NCBI GenBank assembly: GCA_964463985.1
Contig: CAYXEK010000005.1
Location: 23,351 to 87,350 of the forward strand
Source of the DNA: JAXGPF01 sp964463985
GTDB lineage: Bacteria; Verrucomicrobiota; Kiritimatiellia; JAAZAB01
Direction: 5' to 3'
Length of the DNA: 64,000 nt
Shown here: piece after piece, positions 26,061 to 37,100 of the stretch
How the letters are laid out: each line of letters opens with the position of its first letter
Numbering within the stretch: position 1 is the first letter of the stretch
Notes under the pieces: generated by a model
What the model saw: the letters and a program-made list of their open reading frames with translations, nothing else
What the model was told of the DNA's origin: nothing
The model's database searches: none
Position numbers and translations under genes: made by a program

Positions 26061-26345
26061 TTACGCCTGCCTGGCCGGCGCGTGTTTTGCAAAAACCTGC
26101 AGCAGCCGCCAGCGTTTCAAGCGGCTTACCGGCCGCGTTTCCATCACTTCCACGCGGTCGCCGACGTGGGCGGCGCCCTGTTCGTCATGCGCGTACAGCT
26201 TGTTGGAAACCCGCATTTCCTTGCCATACAGCGGATGGCGTATGCGCCGCTCCACGCGCACGACGATCGTTTTACGCATCGCGTCGCTGATGACAAATCC
26301 CACCCGTGTTTTGCGCTTGCCGCGCCTCTTGGCATCTTCCGGCAT
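26061..26345 (-). CDS. rpsQ: 30S ribosomal protein S17
   Basis: 94 residues from ATG 26345, chosen for AGGGA six bases upstream. A GTG at 26363 overlaps the rpmC stop (GTGA) and could also start translation but lacks its own site. RKTRVGFVISDAMRKTIVVRVERRIRHPLYGKEM and DRVEVMETRPVSRLKRWRL are the OB-fold hallmarks. S17 is a primary 16S binder. Confidence 0.95.
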   Translation of the reverse strand: MPEDAKRRGKRKTRVGFVISDAMRKTIVVRVERRIRHPLYGKEMRVSNKLYAHDEQGAAHVGDRVEVMETRPVSRLKRWRLLQVFAKHAPARQA

Positions 26346-26359
26346 ATTCTTCCCTTTGT

Positions 26360-26545
26360 TCACTTGGCCGCGTTCAAAACCGTCTGCACCCTGGCAAGGT
26401 CGCGGCGCATCCGGCGCAACCGCAGGGGGTCTTCCAGTTTGCCCGTGGCCTTAACCTTACGCAGTTCAAAATATTCCTTCTCCAGTTCCGCCGCTTTCTG
26501 GCGGATCTCGTCCGGCGATAAATCCCTGATTTCGCTTGCTTTCAT
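26360..26545 (-). CDS. rpmC: 50S ribosomal protein L29
   Basis: 61 residues, all helical: MKASEIRDLSPDEIRQKAAELEKEYFELR, then LRRMRRDLARVQTVLNAAK. The length is typical. L29 lies by the tunnel exit next to L23, where trigger factor and SRP dock. Between rplP and rpsQ, the standard S10 order. Confidence 0.95.
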   Translation of the reverse strand: MKASEIRDLSPDEIRQKAAELEKEYFELRKVKATGKLEDPLRLRRMRRDLARVQTVLNAAK

Positions 26546-26553
26546 AGTGCGGC

Positions 26554-26973
26554 TTAACCTCCCGGCATGCGCATGACAAAGCGCGTGGGGATCGGCAACT
26601 TGGAAGCCGCCAGGCGCAGTGATTCGCGCGCCATGCGCTCCGGCACGCCCCCCACTTCAAACAACATGCGCCCATCCTTGACCACGGCCACCCAGAATTC
26701 CGGCACGCCCTTGCCTTTGCCCATGCGCGTCTCCAACGGCTTCTTGCTGACCGGCTTGTCCGGAAAAATCCGCACCCAGACCTTGCCCTTCCTTTTCAAG
26801 CTGCGGTTAATCGCCACGCGGCAGGCTTCAATCTGGTTGGATTTGATCCAGGCGCGATCAAGGGCCTGCAGTCCAAACTCGCCAAACGCCAAGGTGTCGC
26901 CGGCGGTCGCCCGCCCCTTGCGGCTGCCGCGCTGGACCTTGCGATATTTAACCCGACTAGGTATTAGCGGCAC
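26554..26973 (-). CDS. rplP: 50S ribosomal protein L16
   Basis: 139 residues. MPLIPSRVKYRKVQRG, GEFGLQALDRAWIKSNQIEACRVAINRSLKR, GKVWVRIFPDKPVSKKPLETRMGKGKG and RMPGG are diagnostic. L16 helps position tRNA at the A site. Its start overlaps the end of rpsC by 17 bases, implying coupled translation. Confidence 0.97.
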   Translation of the reverse strand: MPLIPSRVKYRKVQRGSRKGRATAGDTLAFGEFGLQALDRAWIKSNQIEACRVAINRSLKRKGKVWVRIFPDKPVSKKPLETRMGKGKGVPEFWVAVVKDGRMLFEVGGVPERMARESLRLAASKLPIPTRFVMRMPGG

Positions 26974-27625
26974 GGCGATACCCTCCCCTGCTGGCAGGCT
27001 CCGCTTCCGGATCCTTGCAAATCCAAACCTTCACGCCTATCTTGCCGGCCACGGTCCGGGCTTCGGCAAAACCATAATCAATGCAGGCCCGCAGGGTGTG
27101 CAGCGGCACCTGGCCTTCCTTGTAAATCTCGCGGCGCGCCAGTTCCGCCCCGCCCAGGCGTCCGGCCACGGCCACCTTCACGCCCAGCGCCCGCTGGTCC
27201 ATGACGGCCTTCATCGCCTTTTTCATCGCGCGGCGGAAGGAAACCCGGCGTTCCATCTGCACGGCGATGTTTTCGGCCACCAACTGGGCGTTCAAATCCG
27301 CCACGCGGATTTCCTTGATTTCCATGTAAATCTCGCGCCCGGTCATCTTGGCCAGTTCTTCGCGCAGCTTTTCAACGTCCTGGCCCTTGTGGCCGATCAC
27401 CACGCCGGGACGGGCGGTGTAAATCGTCACGCGCGCCCGGTTGGCGTAGCGCTCGATCAACACATCCGGCACGGCGGCATTCTCCAGGCGCTCCCGCACA
27501 ATTTTCCGAATTTTGATATCCTCGTGCAAGCAGTCGCCGAACTCGCGCTTGCCGGCATACCAGCGCGAACGCCAGTTTTTGTTAACCGTGACGCGCAAAC
27601 CGATAGGATTGACCTTCTGTCCCAA
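26957..27625 (-). CDS. rpsC: 30S ribosomal protein S3, TTG start
   Basis: 222 residues. The universal N-terminus (M)GQKVNPIGLRV is read here from TTG 27625, with AAGGAGA about seven bases upstream; no ATG fits. The frame is open further upstream across rplV but is not S3-like there. VVIGHKGQDVEKLREEL is the KH-domain GxxG, and GRLGGAELARRE lies in the C-terminal domain. S3 lines the mRNA entry site with helicase activity. Confidence 0.96.
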   Translation of the reverse strand: MGQKVNPIGLRVTVNKNWRSRWYAGKREFGDCLHEDIKIRKIVRERLENAAVPDVLIERYANRARVTIYTARPGVVIGHKGQDVEKLREELAKMTGREIYMEIKEIRVADLNAQLVAENIAVQMERRVSFRRAMKKAMKAVMDQRALGVKVAVAGRLGGAELARREIYKEGQVPLHTLRACIDYGFAEARTVAGKIGVKVWICKDPEAEPASRGGYRRAANT

Positions 27626-27648
27626 GTGCCAGTCTCCTTTATAAATGA

Positions 27649-27993
27649 CTATTTTTCCTGCCGGCCGTCGTCCAGCACCACGCGGATGTGGCTGGTCTGG
27701 CGGCGCACCGGCCGCACCATGCCGCGGGAACGCGGCCAAAACCGTTTCATGGACGGCCCCTGTTCCACGATCACTTCTGCCACCCGAAAATCCTCGGCGG
27801 CGCGCTTGTGATTATTGGTCACATCCGCCACGGCCGTCTTCAAAACCTTGCCGATCGCCGCCGCCGCCTTGAGCGTGCTGAAACGCGTCACGCTCAGGGC
27901 TTCCGCCAGCGTCACGCCCCGCAGCCGCCGGGCCAGCGGCCGGGCCTTGGACGGAGCCACGCGCACATATTTCGCCACAGACTCGATTTTCAT
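27649..27993 (-). CDS. rplV: 50S ribosomal protein L22
   Basis: 114 residues. AKYVRVAPSKARPLARRLRG and KAAAAIGKVLKTAVADVTNNH, then VDQGPS-like EQGPSMKRFWPRSRGMVRPVRRQTSHIRVVL. The extended loop RFWPRSRGM reaches into the exit tunnel, where macrolide resistance mutations are known in other species. Between rpsS and rpsC. Confidence 0.96.
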   Translation of the reverse strand: MKIESVAKYVRVAPSKARPLARRLRGVTLAEALSVTRFSTLKAAAAIGKVLKTAVADVTNNHKRAAEDFRVAEVIVEQGPSMKRFWPRSRGMVRPVRRQTSHIRVVLDDGRQEK

Positions 27994-28022
27994 TGCAATG
28001 CTTCCCTTCTGCCCCGGATGGA

Positions 28023-28307
28023 TTAAGTTTTCGCCACGGTCTTGTCGGTATGAATGCCGTGTTTGCGGAAAATGCGCGTAGGCGCGAACTCGCCCAGGCG
28101 ATGGCCAACCATGTTTTCCGAAACGTACACCGTGATATGCGCCTTGCCGTTGTGCACCGCAAAGGTATGGCCCACGAATTCCGGCAGCACCATCGAACGG
28201 CGCGACCAGGTTTTGATCGGGCGCTTTTCACCCGAGCGGTTCAAATGCTCAACCTTTTTCAGCAGGCTGGCATCCACAAACGGCCCCTTTTTCAGCGAAC
28301 GTGACAT
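28023..28307 (-). CDS. rpsS: 30S ribosomal protein S19
   Basis: 94 residues. SRSLKKGPFVDASLLKKVEHL, IKTWSRRSMVLPEFVGHTFAVHNGK and VGHRLGEFAPTRIFRKHG are the family hallmarks. S19 lies in the head of the 30S and contacts the A-site tRNA region. It starts three bases after the rplB stop. Confidence 0.97.
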   Translation of the reverse strand: MSRSLKKGPFVDASLLKKVEHLNRSGEKRPIKTWSRRSMVLPEFVGHTFAVHNGKAHITVYVSENMVGHRLGEFAPTRIFRKHGIHTDKTVAKT

Positions 28308-28310
28308 GGC

Positions 28311-29132
28311 TTATTTTCTCCGTGCAACAATGAATCGGTTGGACCGGCTGCGCCGGACGCGTGTCTTCAAACCCTTGGCATACTGGCCCCACGGCGAACG
28401 CGGGTGTCCGCCGGTGGAGCGGCCTTCGCCGCCGCCGAGCGGATGGTCGATCGGATTCATGGCGCGGCCGCGCACCGTCGGCCGGATGCCGCGCCAGCGC
28501 TTGCAGCCGGCCTTGCCGTACAACACGTTTTCATGATCGCCGTTGCTGACATGCCCGATGGCGGCCGCGCAATTCACATGCAGCAAGCGCACCTCGCCCG
28601 ACGGCAGACGCACGTTGGCGTAATCGCCCTCGCGGGACATCAAAACCGCCGCCAGGCCGGCGCTGCGCACCAACTGGCCGCCGCGGCCGGGCTGCGTTTC
28701 GATGTTGTGCAACTCCGTGCCCATGGGAATGCGCCCCAGCGGCAGCATGTTGCCGACCTGCGGCTCGGCGGCCGCGCCGGACATGACGGTCGCGCCGACC
28801 TTGAGTCCGTCCGGCGCCAGGATATAGCGTTTTTCGCCGTCGCGGTAATGCAGCAGCGCGATGCGCGCGGAACGGTTGGGATCGTATTCAATGGCGGCCA
28901 CCCGCGCCGGCAGATTCAACTTGCCGCGCCGGAAATCAATCACGCGGTATTTGCGGCGGACCCCGCCGCCACGGTGGCGGGTGGTTATGCGGCCGGCGGA
29001 ATTGCGACCGCCGGTTTTGGACTGCGCGCGCAACAAGCGCCGTTCAGGACGCCGGCGCGTCACTTCCTCGAAAGTTGGAGCGGCGGCAAAGCGTCGGCTG
29101 GGAGTGGTGGGGTTATATGTTTTTACTGGCAT
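28311..29132 (-). CDS. rplB: 50S ribosomal protein L2
   Basis: 273 residues, normal length. KTGGRNSAGRITTRHRGGGVRRKYRVIDF in the N-terminal part and the C-terminal VRGRAMNPIDHPLGGGEGRSTGG containing the conserved His (the histidine close to the peptidyl-transferase centre). L2 is a primary 23S binder needed for subunit joining. Between rplW and rpsS. Confidence 0.98.
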   Translation of the reverse strand: MPVKTYNPTTPSRRFAAAPTFEEVTRRRPERRLLRAQSKTGGRNSAGRITTRHRGGGVRRKYRVIDFRRGKLNLPARVAAIEYDPNRSARIALLHYRDGEKRYILAPDGLKVGATVMSGAAAEPQVGNMLPLGRIPMGTELHNIETQPGRGGQLVRSAGLAAVLMSREGDYANVRLPSGEVRLLHVNCAAAIGHVSNGDHENVLYGKAGCKRWRGIRPTVRGRAMNPIDHPLGGGEGRSTGGHPRSPWGQYAKGLKTRVRRSRSNRFIVARRK

Positions 29133-29141
29133 GGCCTCTCC

Positions 29142-29426
29142 TTAAACTACCTCGATCTTGTCGCCGGGCTTGAGCGTGACCATGGCCCTTTTGGCGGCGG
29201 AAGTCCGGCCGAACTTCATCGAGCGTTCGCGCCGCAGCTTGCCCTGGCGGTTCATGGTGTTTACCCGCACAACCCGCACCTTGAAAATTTGCTCCACGGC
29301 CTGCTTGATTTCCAGCTTGTTGGCCGAGGGATCCACCTGGAAGCAATAGCGGTTGTCCTGCTCCATGGCCCGGCTGTTCTTCTCGGTCAGCACCAACTTG
29401 CGTATTATGGAATATGCCGTTTTCAT
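29142..29426 (-). CDS. rplW: 50S ribosomal protein L23
   Basis: 94 residues. SIIRKLVLTEKNSRAMEQDNRYCFQVDPSANKLEIKQAVEQIF and VRVNTMNRQGK match L23, which binds trigger factor and SRP by the tunnel exit. The start overlaps the rplD stop by four bases. Confidence 0.96.
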   Translation of the reverse strand: MKTAYSIIRKLVLTEKNSRAMEQDNRYCFQVDPSANKLEIKQAVEQIFKVRVVRVNTMNRQGKLRRERSMKFGRTSAAKRAMVTLKPGDKIEVV

Positions 29427-30070
29427 CCTTCCGCCACCGCCTTTTTACCCTGCAGTCTTTGCATGATCGTTTCCAGGGCCGCGCGCTCCGCCAGCAACGC
29501 CGGGTATTCCAGCAACTGGTAGACGTTCAAATCCCGCGCGCGGGCCAGTTCCAACTGCGGCAAATTACGCGCCGCGCGTGCCAGGGCCGGCGGGAGTTCC
29601 GCCGCCACAATCAGCACCTTGCCGGTCACCGACAAATCCTTGAGCAATTGCGCCATACTCCTGGTCTTGGCGTCCGGCAAATCAAAATTTTCAATCACCC
29701 GCACCGCCCCCGCCGCCAGTTTTTCGCTGAAGGCCCGGCGGAAAGCCAGTTGCAGGGTCTTGCGGTTGATGGACTTGGCGTAACTGCGCGGATGCGGGCC
29801 GAAGACCACGCCGCCGCCGCGCCAAAGAGGCGACCGGCGATAACCCGCCCGCGCCCGGCCCAAGCCTTTTTGTTTCCAGGGTTTCTTGTTGCTGCCGGCC
29901 ACCGCGCCCTTGCCGCGCGTGCTGGCGCTGCCGGCCCGCTGCCCGGCCCGGAAGGCCACCACGGCATCCTGCACGGCCTGGGCGCCGCGATCTTTAACCA
30001 GCAGTTCGTCCGGTATGTCGAAACTGCCGCAATTTTCACCGCGCTTGTTGATCACCGCTATCGTACTCAT
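29423..30070 (-). CDS. rplD: 50S ribosomal protein L4
   Basis: 215 residues. STRGKGAVAGSNKKPWKQKGLGRARAG is the tunnel loop (usual form [24 protein letters not shown]), followed by SPLWRGGGVVFGPHPRSYA and a C-terminal globular part with LNVYQLLEYPALLAERAALETI. In Escherichia coli L4 represses its own operon; no such leader was examined here because rpsJ and fusA are joined without a long spacer. Overlaps rplC by four bases. Confidence 0.96.
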   Translation of the reverse strand: MSTIAVINKRGENCGSFDIPDELLVKDRGAQAVQDAVVAFRAGQRAGSASTRGKGAVAGSNKKPWKQKGLGRARAGYRRSPLWRGGGVVFGPHPRSYAKSINRKTLQLAFRRAFSEKLAAGAVRVIENFDLPDAKTRSMAQLLKDLSVTGKVLIVAAELPPALARAARNLPQLELARARDLNVYQLLEYPALLAERAALETIMQRLQGKKAVAEG

Positions 30071-30708
30071 TCCTTGCCACCCTTTTTCAACGCCCGTTTG
30101 ATGACCACCACGGCCCCGGCATGCCCCGGGACCGCGCCCTGGACCAGCAGCATGTTGTCCGACGGCCGGACCTGCACCACCCTTAAATTCTGCTGGGTAA
30201 CCCGCAGATGGCCCATGTGGCCGGGCATGCGCTTGCCCTTGTGAACCCGCCCGGGCAATTCGCGGCAGCCGATCGAGCCGATGCGGCGCTTCGAATGTCC
30301 GCCGTGCGTCATGACGCCGCCGGCCATGCCGTGCCGCCGCATAACGCCCTGAAAACCCTTGCCCTTGGTCATGCCCGTGATATCCACGTGGGTGGTCTTG
30401 GTGAAAATTTCCGCGTTCACCACGTCGCCGGGCTTGAAATCTTCTCCCTCATCCAACCCGAATTCGCGGCAATGACGCTTGAAGGGCAGGTTGTTTTTCC
30501 GGAAAATCCCGGCGGCCGGCCGCGCCAGCCGGCGCTCCGCCGCGTCGCCGAAGCCAAGCTGCACAGCGTCGTACCCATCGGCCCCGTCGGCGCGCTTGCG
30601 CTGCAGCACCACGCAGGGACCGCACTCCAGTACCGTCACCGGCACCTGTTCGCCCTGTTCGTTGAAAACGCGGGCCATTCCTATTTTTCTGCCAATTAAG
30701 CCTTGCAT
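30067..30708 (-). CDS. rplC: 50S ribosomal protein L3
   Basis: 213 residues. LIGRKIGMARVFNEQGEQVPVTVLE at the start, VDITGMTKGKGFQGVMRRHG (loop near the peptidyl-transferase centre, with the Gln that is methylated in some species) and GCRELPGRVHKGKRMPGHMG. L3 starts 50S assembly. Between rpsJ and rplD. Confidence 0.97.
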   Translation of the reverse strand: MQGLIGRKIGMARVFNEQGEQVPVTVLECGPCVVLQRKRADGADGYDAVQLGFGDAAERRLARPAAGIFRKNNLPFKRHCREFGLDEGEDFKPGDVVNAEIFTKTTHVDITGMTKGKGFQGVMRRHGMAGGVMTHGGHSKRRIGSIGCRELPGRVHKGKRMPGHMGHLRVTQQNLRVVQVRPSDNMLLVQGAVPGHAGAVVVIKRALKKGGKE

Positions 30709-30720
30709 AAAACTTCCCGC

Positions 30721-31029
30721 TCAAATCCTGATTGAAATGTCCACTCCCGCCGGCAAATTCAGCTTCTTGAGTTCATCCACGGTCTTGGCCGTCGGCCCGA
30801 TTATATCCAGCAGGCGTTTGTGCGTGCGGATTTCAAATTGTTCCATGGACTTCTTGTCGCCATGCGGCGCGCGATTGACGCAATAGCGTTCCACACGCGT
30901 CGGGAGCGGGGTCGGCCCGGCCACCCGGGCGCCGGTGCGTTTAGCGGTATCAACGATCTCGCCCGCGGATTGATCCAGGGCGCGAAAATCATAAGATTTT
31001 AACCTGATGCGTATGCGTTGTTCTTCCAT
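30721..31029 (-). CDS. rpsJ: 30S ribosomal protein S10
   Basis: 102 residues. RIRIRLKSYDFRALDQSAGEIV, GPTPLPTR and YCVNRAPHGDKKSMEQFEIRTHKRLLDI are diagnostic. S10 also forms the antitermination factor with NusB and bridges to NusG. It begins seven bases after the fusA stop, so the str and S10 clusters are fused here. Confidence 0.97.
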   Translation of the reverse strand: MEEQRIRIRLKSYDFRALDQSAGEIVDTAKRTGARVAGPTPLPTRVERYCVNRAPHGDKKSMEQFEIRTHKRLLDIIGPTAKTVDELKKLNLPAGVDISIRI

Positions 31030-31036
31030 GCCTGAG

Positions 31037-33178
<2,142 letters not shown>

Positions 33179-33184
33179 GTTGTT

Positions 33185-33655
33185 TTACCACTTATAATGC
33201 GCAAAGGCCTTGTTGGCCTGGGCCATCTTATGCGTGTCATCGCGCTTCTTGACGGCATTCCCCTGGTTCTTGAAGGCATCCAGCAGTTCCAGGCCCATGG
33301 CCTTCCACATCGGCACGCCCTTGCGCGCGTGGGCATACTGAATCAGCCAGCGCAACGCCAGCGCGAGCTGGCGGTCCGGGCTGATTTCAACGGGGACTTG
33401 GTAGGTGGCGCCGCCGACGCGGCGCGATTTGACCTCGATCTTGGGCTTGATGTTTTCGATGGCCCGCATCATGACTTCCAGGGACTCTTCCTCCTGCTGC
33501 TTGCCGATGAAATCCAACATGCCGTAAACCACGTTCTCCGCCGTGGTTTTCTTGCCTGCCTGCATGACAATGCTGATCAAGCGCCCGACCAGGTGGTTGT
33601 TGAACCGCAAGTCCGGCATGACCGCCCGCTTTTCCGCTCTATGTCTCCTCGCCAT
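33185..33655 (-). CDS. rpsG: 30S ribosomal protein S7
   Basis: 156 residues. ARRHRAEKRAVMPDLRFNNHLVGRLISIVMQAGKKTTAENVVYG, SRRVGGATYQVPVEI and a C-terminal KKRDDTHKMAQANKAFAHYKW. S7 starts assembly of the 30S head. Between rpsL and fusA in the str order. Confidence 0.97.
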   Translation of the reverse strand: MARRHRAEKRAVMPDLRFNNHLVGRLISIVMQAGKKTTAENVVYGMLDFIGKQQEEESLEVMMRAIENIKPKIEVKSRRVGGATYQVPVEISPDRQLALALRWLIQYAHARKGVPMWKAMGLELLDAFKNQGNAVKKRDDTHKMAQANKAFAHYKW

Positions 33656-33679
33656 AATCTCCCGTCCGCGGTGTGATGA

Positions 33680-34060
<381 letters not shown>

Positions 34061-34126
34061 TTTGTTTCTCCCGGAAAACCGCAAACATAACAAAACATTC
34101 TGGCGATGGCAAATTAAAATTGCAGT

Positions 34127-37100
34127 TTAAGTCAAAAGTTTCTTCAGTTCGTTCTCTTTTTCGGAGGATTCCGGCGCCGCTTCGGCGGGAATGGGCTCCG
34201 CCAGGGGCACCAGCTTGATGTGCTTGTTGGCGGGGAAACCCACGCCGGCCGGGATCAGGTGCCCCATGATCACGTTTTCCTTGAATCCGTAAAGATGGTC
34301 GTGCTTGCCCTGCGTGGCAGCCTCGGTCAGCACGCGGGTGGTGTCCTGGAACGAAGCGGCGGAAATGAAGCTTTCGGTTTCAATCGAAGCCTTGGTCACC
34401 CCCAGCAGCGCCGGCGTGGCCTCGGCCGGACGCTTGCCTTCGGCCATGGCTTTCTGGTTGACTTCCTGGAAGCGGTTCTTGTCCACCAGCTCATTCCAGA
34501 GAAACTCCGTTTCCCCGACGTCGGTAATGCGAACCTTGCGCAGCATCTGGCGGACGATGATTTCAATGTGCTTGTCGTTTATTTCCACGCCCTGCAGACG
34601 GTAAACTTCCTGGACTTCGTTTACCAGGTAAGCCTGCAGTTCCTGGGGTCCGCAGACTTCCAGGATTTCCTGCGGCACGATCGGCCCTTCGGTCAGCGGC
34701 TCGCCTTTTTCGACGTAATCGCCCTTGAAAACGATGATGTGCTTGCCGATGGGAATGTTGTGTTCTTCCTCGGCGTTGGTGGCGACGTCCCGCACGATCA
34801 GGCGGCGTGTGCCGCGCTGGATGCCGCCGAAATCCACTATGCCGGCGATCTTGGAAATTTCCGCCGCATCCTTGGGGCGGCGGGCTTCGAACAATTCCGC
34901 CACGCGCGGCAAACCACCGGTGATATCGCGGGTCTTGGCCTCCTTGCGGGGAGTCTTGGCCAGCACCGCGCCGGCGGTGACCGAACTGCCCTTGAGGACC
35001 ACGACATGGGCGCCGGCCGGGATGCTGTAGTTGGCGAGGACCGCATTGTTTTCAGGATTTTTGATGATGATCTGCGGGTGAATGTCTTCGCGGTAATCCA
35101 GCACGACCAGTTCCTTGAAACCGGTGATCGGATCAATGTCAACCTTCATGGAAACGTTTTCCACGAAATCGCGGAAGGACACCACGCCGTCGAATTCGGT
35201 GATGATCGGCACGCTATGCGGCTCCCAGCGGACGAAAATCTGGCCCTTGGCCACCGCTGCGCCGTCGTTCACGGAAAGCAACGAACCCACCACCAGCTTG
35301 TGATGCTCCAACTCCTGGCCGTCCTTGCCGAGAATCCGGGCCACGCCGTTTTTGTTCAGGACCACGAACTGTCCCTGGGCGTTCTTGACCATGCGCACAT
35401 CCTGGTAATGCACCGTGCCGGCATTCTTGGCGGCGATGTGCGGCTGGATGGCGCGGGAACTGGCCGCGCCGCCGATGTGGAACGTGCGCATCGTCAACTG
35501 GGTGCCGGGTTCGCCGATGGACTGGGCGCCGATGATCCCCACGGCGGTGCCCAGCTCAACCGGCCGGTCGGTGGTCAGGTCGCGCCCGTAGCACTTGGCG
35601 CAAACGCCGCGCCGCGATTCGCAGGTCAACACGCTGCGTATGCGGACCTGCTCGATCCCGCTGCGTTCAATCAACTCGGCGTCCGCTTCGCTGATGTCCT
35701 GGCCGGCGCCCACCAGCAATTCCCCGGTCGTCGGATGGCGGATATCGTCGAGCGCGGTGCGGCCGATAATGCGGGAACTGAGCGAAACTTCCACGCCGCT
35801 GGCGATGGCCCCCACGCGGATGCCGTTCAGCGTGTTGCAATCATGTTCCGTGATGATCACGTCCTGCGCCACATCCACCAGCTTGCGGGTCAGGTAGCCG
35901 GCGTCGGCGGTTTTCAACGCCGTGTCCGCCAGGCCCTTCCGGGCGCCGTGCGTACTGATGAAATATTCCAGGACGCTCAACCCCTCGCGGAAATTGGAAA
36001 GAATCGGCTGCTCGATGATTTCCCCGGAAGGCTTGGCCATCAAACCGCGCATGCCGGCTAATTGGCGGATTTGCTGGCGGCTGCCGCGCGCGCCGGAATC
36101 CACCATCATGTACAGCGGATTGGGCTCGGGAACGCCGCCGTTTTTACGGATGGCCTCGAACATGGTGTGGGTGGTTTCATCCGTGGCGCGGGTCCAGATG
36201 TCAATCACCTTGTTATAGCGCTCGCCGTCGGTAATGATGCCCCGCCGGTATTGCTGGTCCACCTCGGCAATCAGGTCGCGGGCCTCGCGGATGATCTGGT
36301 TCTTTTCCGTCGGGGTGATCATGTCCACCAGCGCGATGGAAATGCCTGTCAGGGTGGCGTATTTGAAGCCGAGCGTTTTCAGCTTGTCCACCACGCGGAT
36401 CGTTTCATCCTGTCCGGCGGCGTGGAAGCATTTCCAGATGATGGTGCCGGCCAGCTTCTTGGTGACGGTTTCGTTGATGAAGCCCACCTGGCGCGGGAAA
36501 ATCCCGTTGAAAAACACGCGCCCCACCGTCGTCAAAAGCGTCCGCTGGTCGCTCTTGCCGTAAACGGTCTGGCTGAGGTAATCGGGATTGCGGAACCGGA
36601 TGGGAGTATGCGCGCGCACGCGGCCGCTGTCATAAGCGAACTGGACCTCTTCCGCGTCGGCAAACATCGGCAGGTGCCGGTCCGTCTGCTTCGGGTCCAT
36701 CCCCGCCAGGGAATCGCCCATGGTCAGGTAATAAATTCCCAGGGCAATGTCCTGGCTGGGCGTCATGATCGGCTTGCCGTTGGAAGGCGAAAACAGGTTG
36801 TTGGTCGAAAGCATCAGCATCCGCGATTCCAACTGCGCCTCGATGGACAGCGGCACGTGCACCGCCATCTGGTCGCCGTCGAAGTCCGCGTTGAAGGCCG
36901 TGCAGACCAGCGGATGCAGCTGGATGGCGTCGCCCTCGATCAGCACCGGCTCGAAGGACTGGATGCTGAGACGGTGGAGCGTGGGGGCGCGGTTCAGCAT
37001 GACCGTCTTGCCCTTGATCACTTCGTCCAGGGCGTCCCAGACGGCGTCCACCTGGCTCTCGATCATTTTCTTGGCGCCGCGCACGGTGTGCACCACGCCT

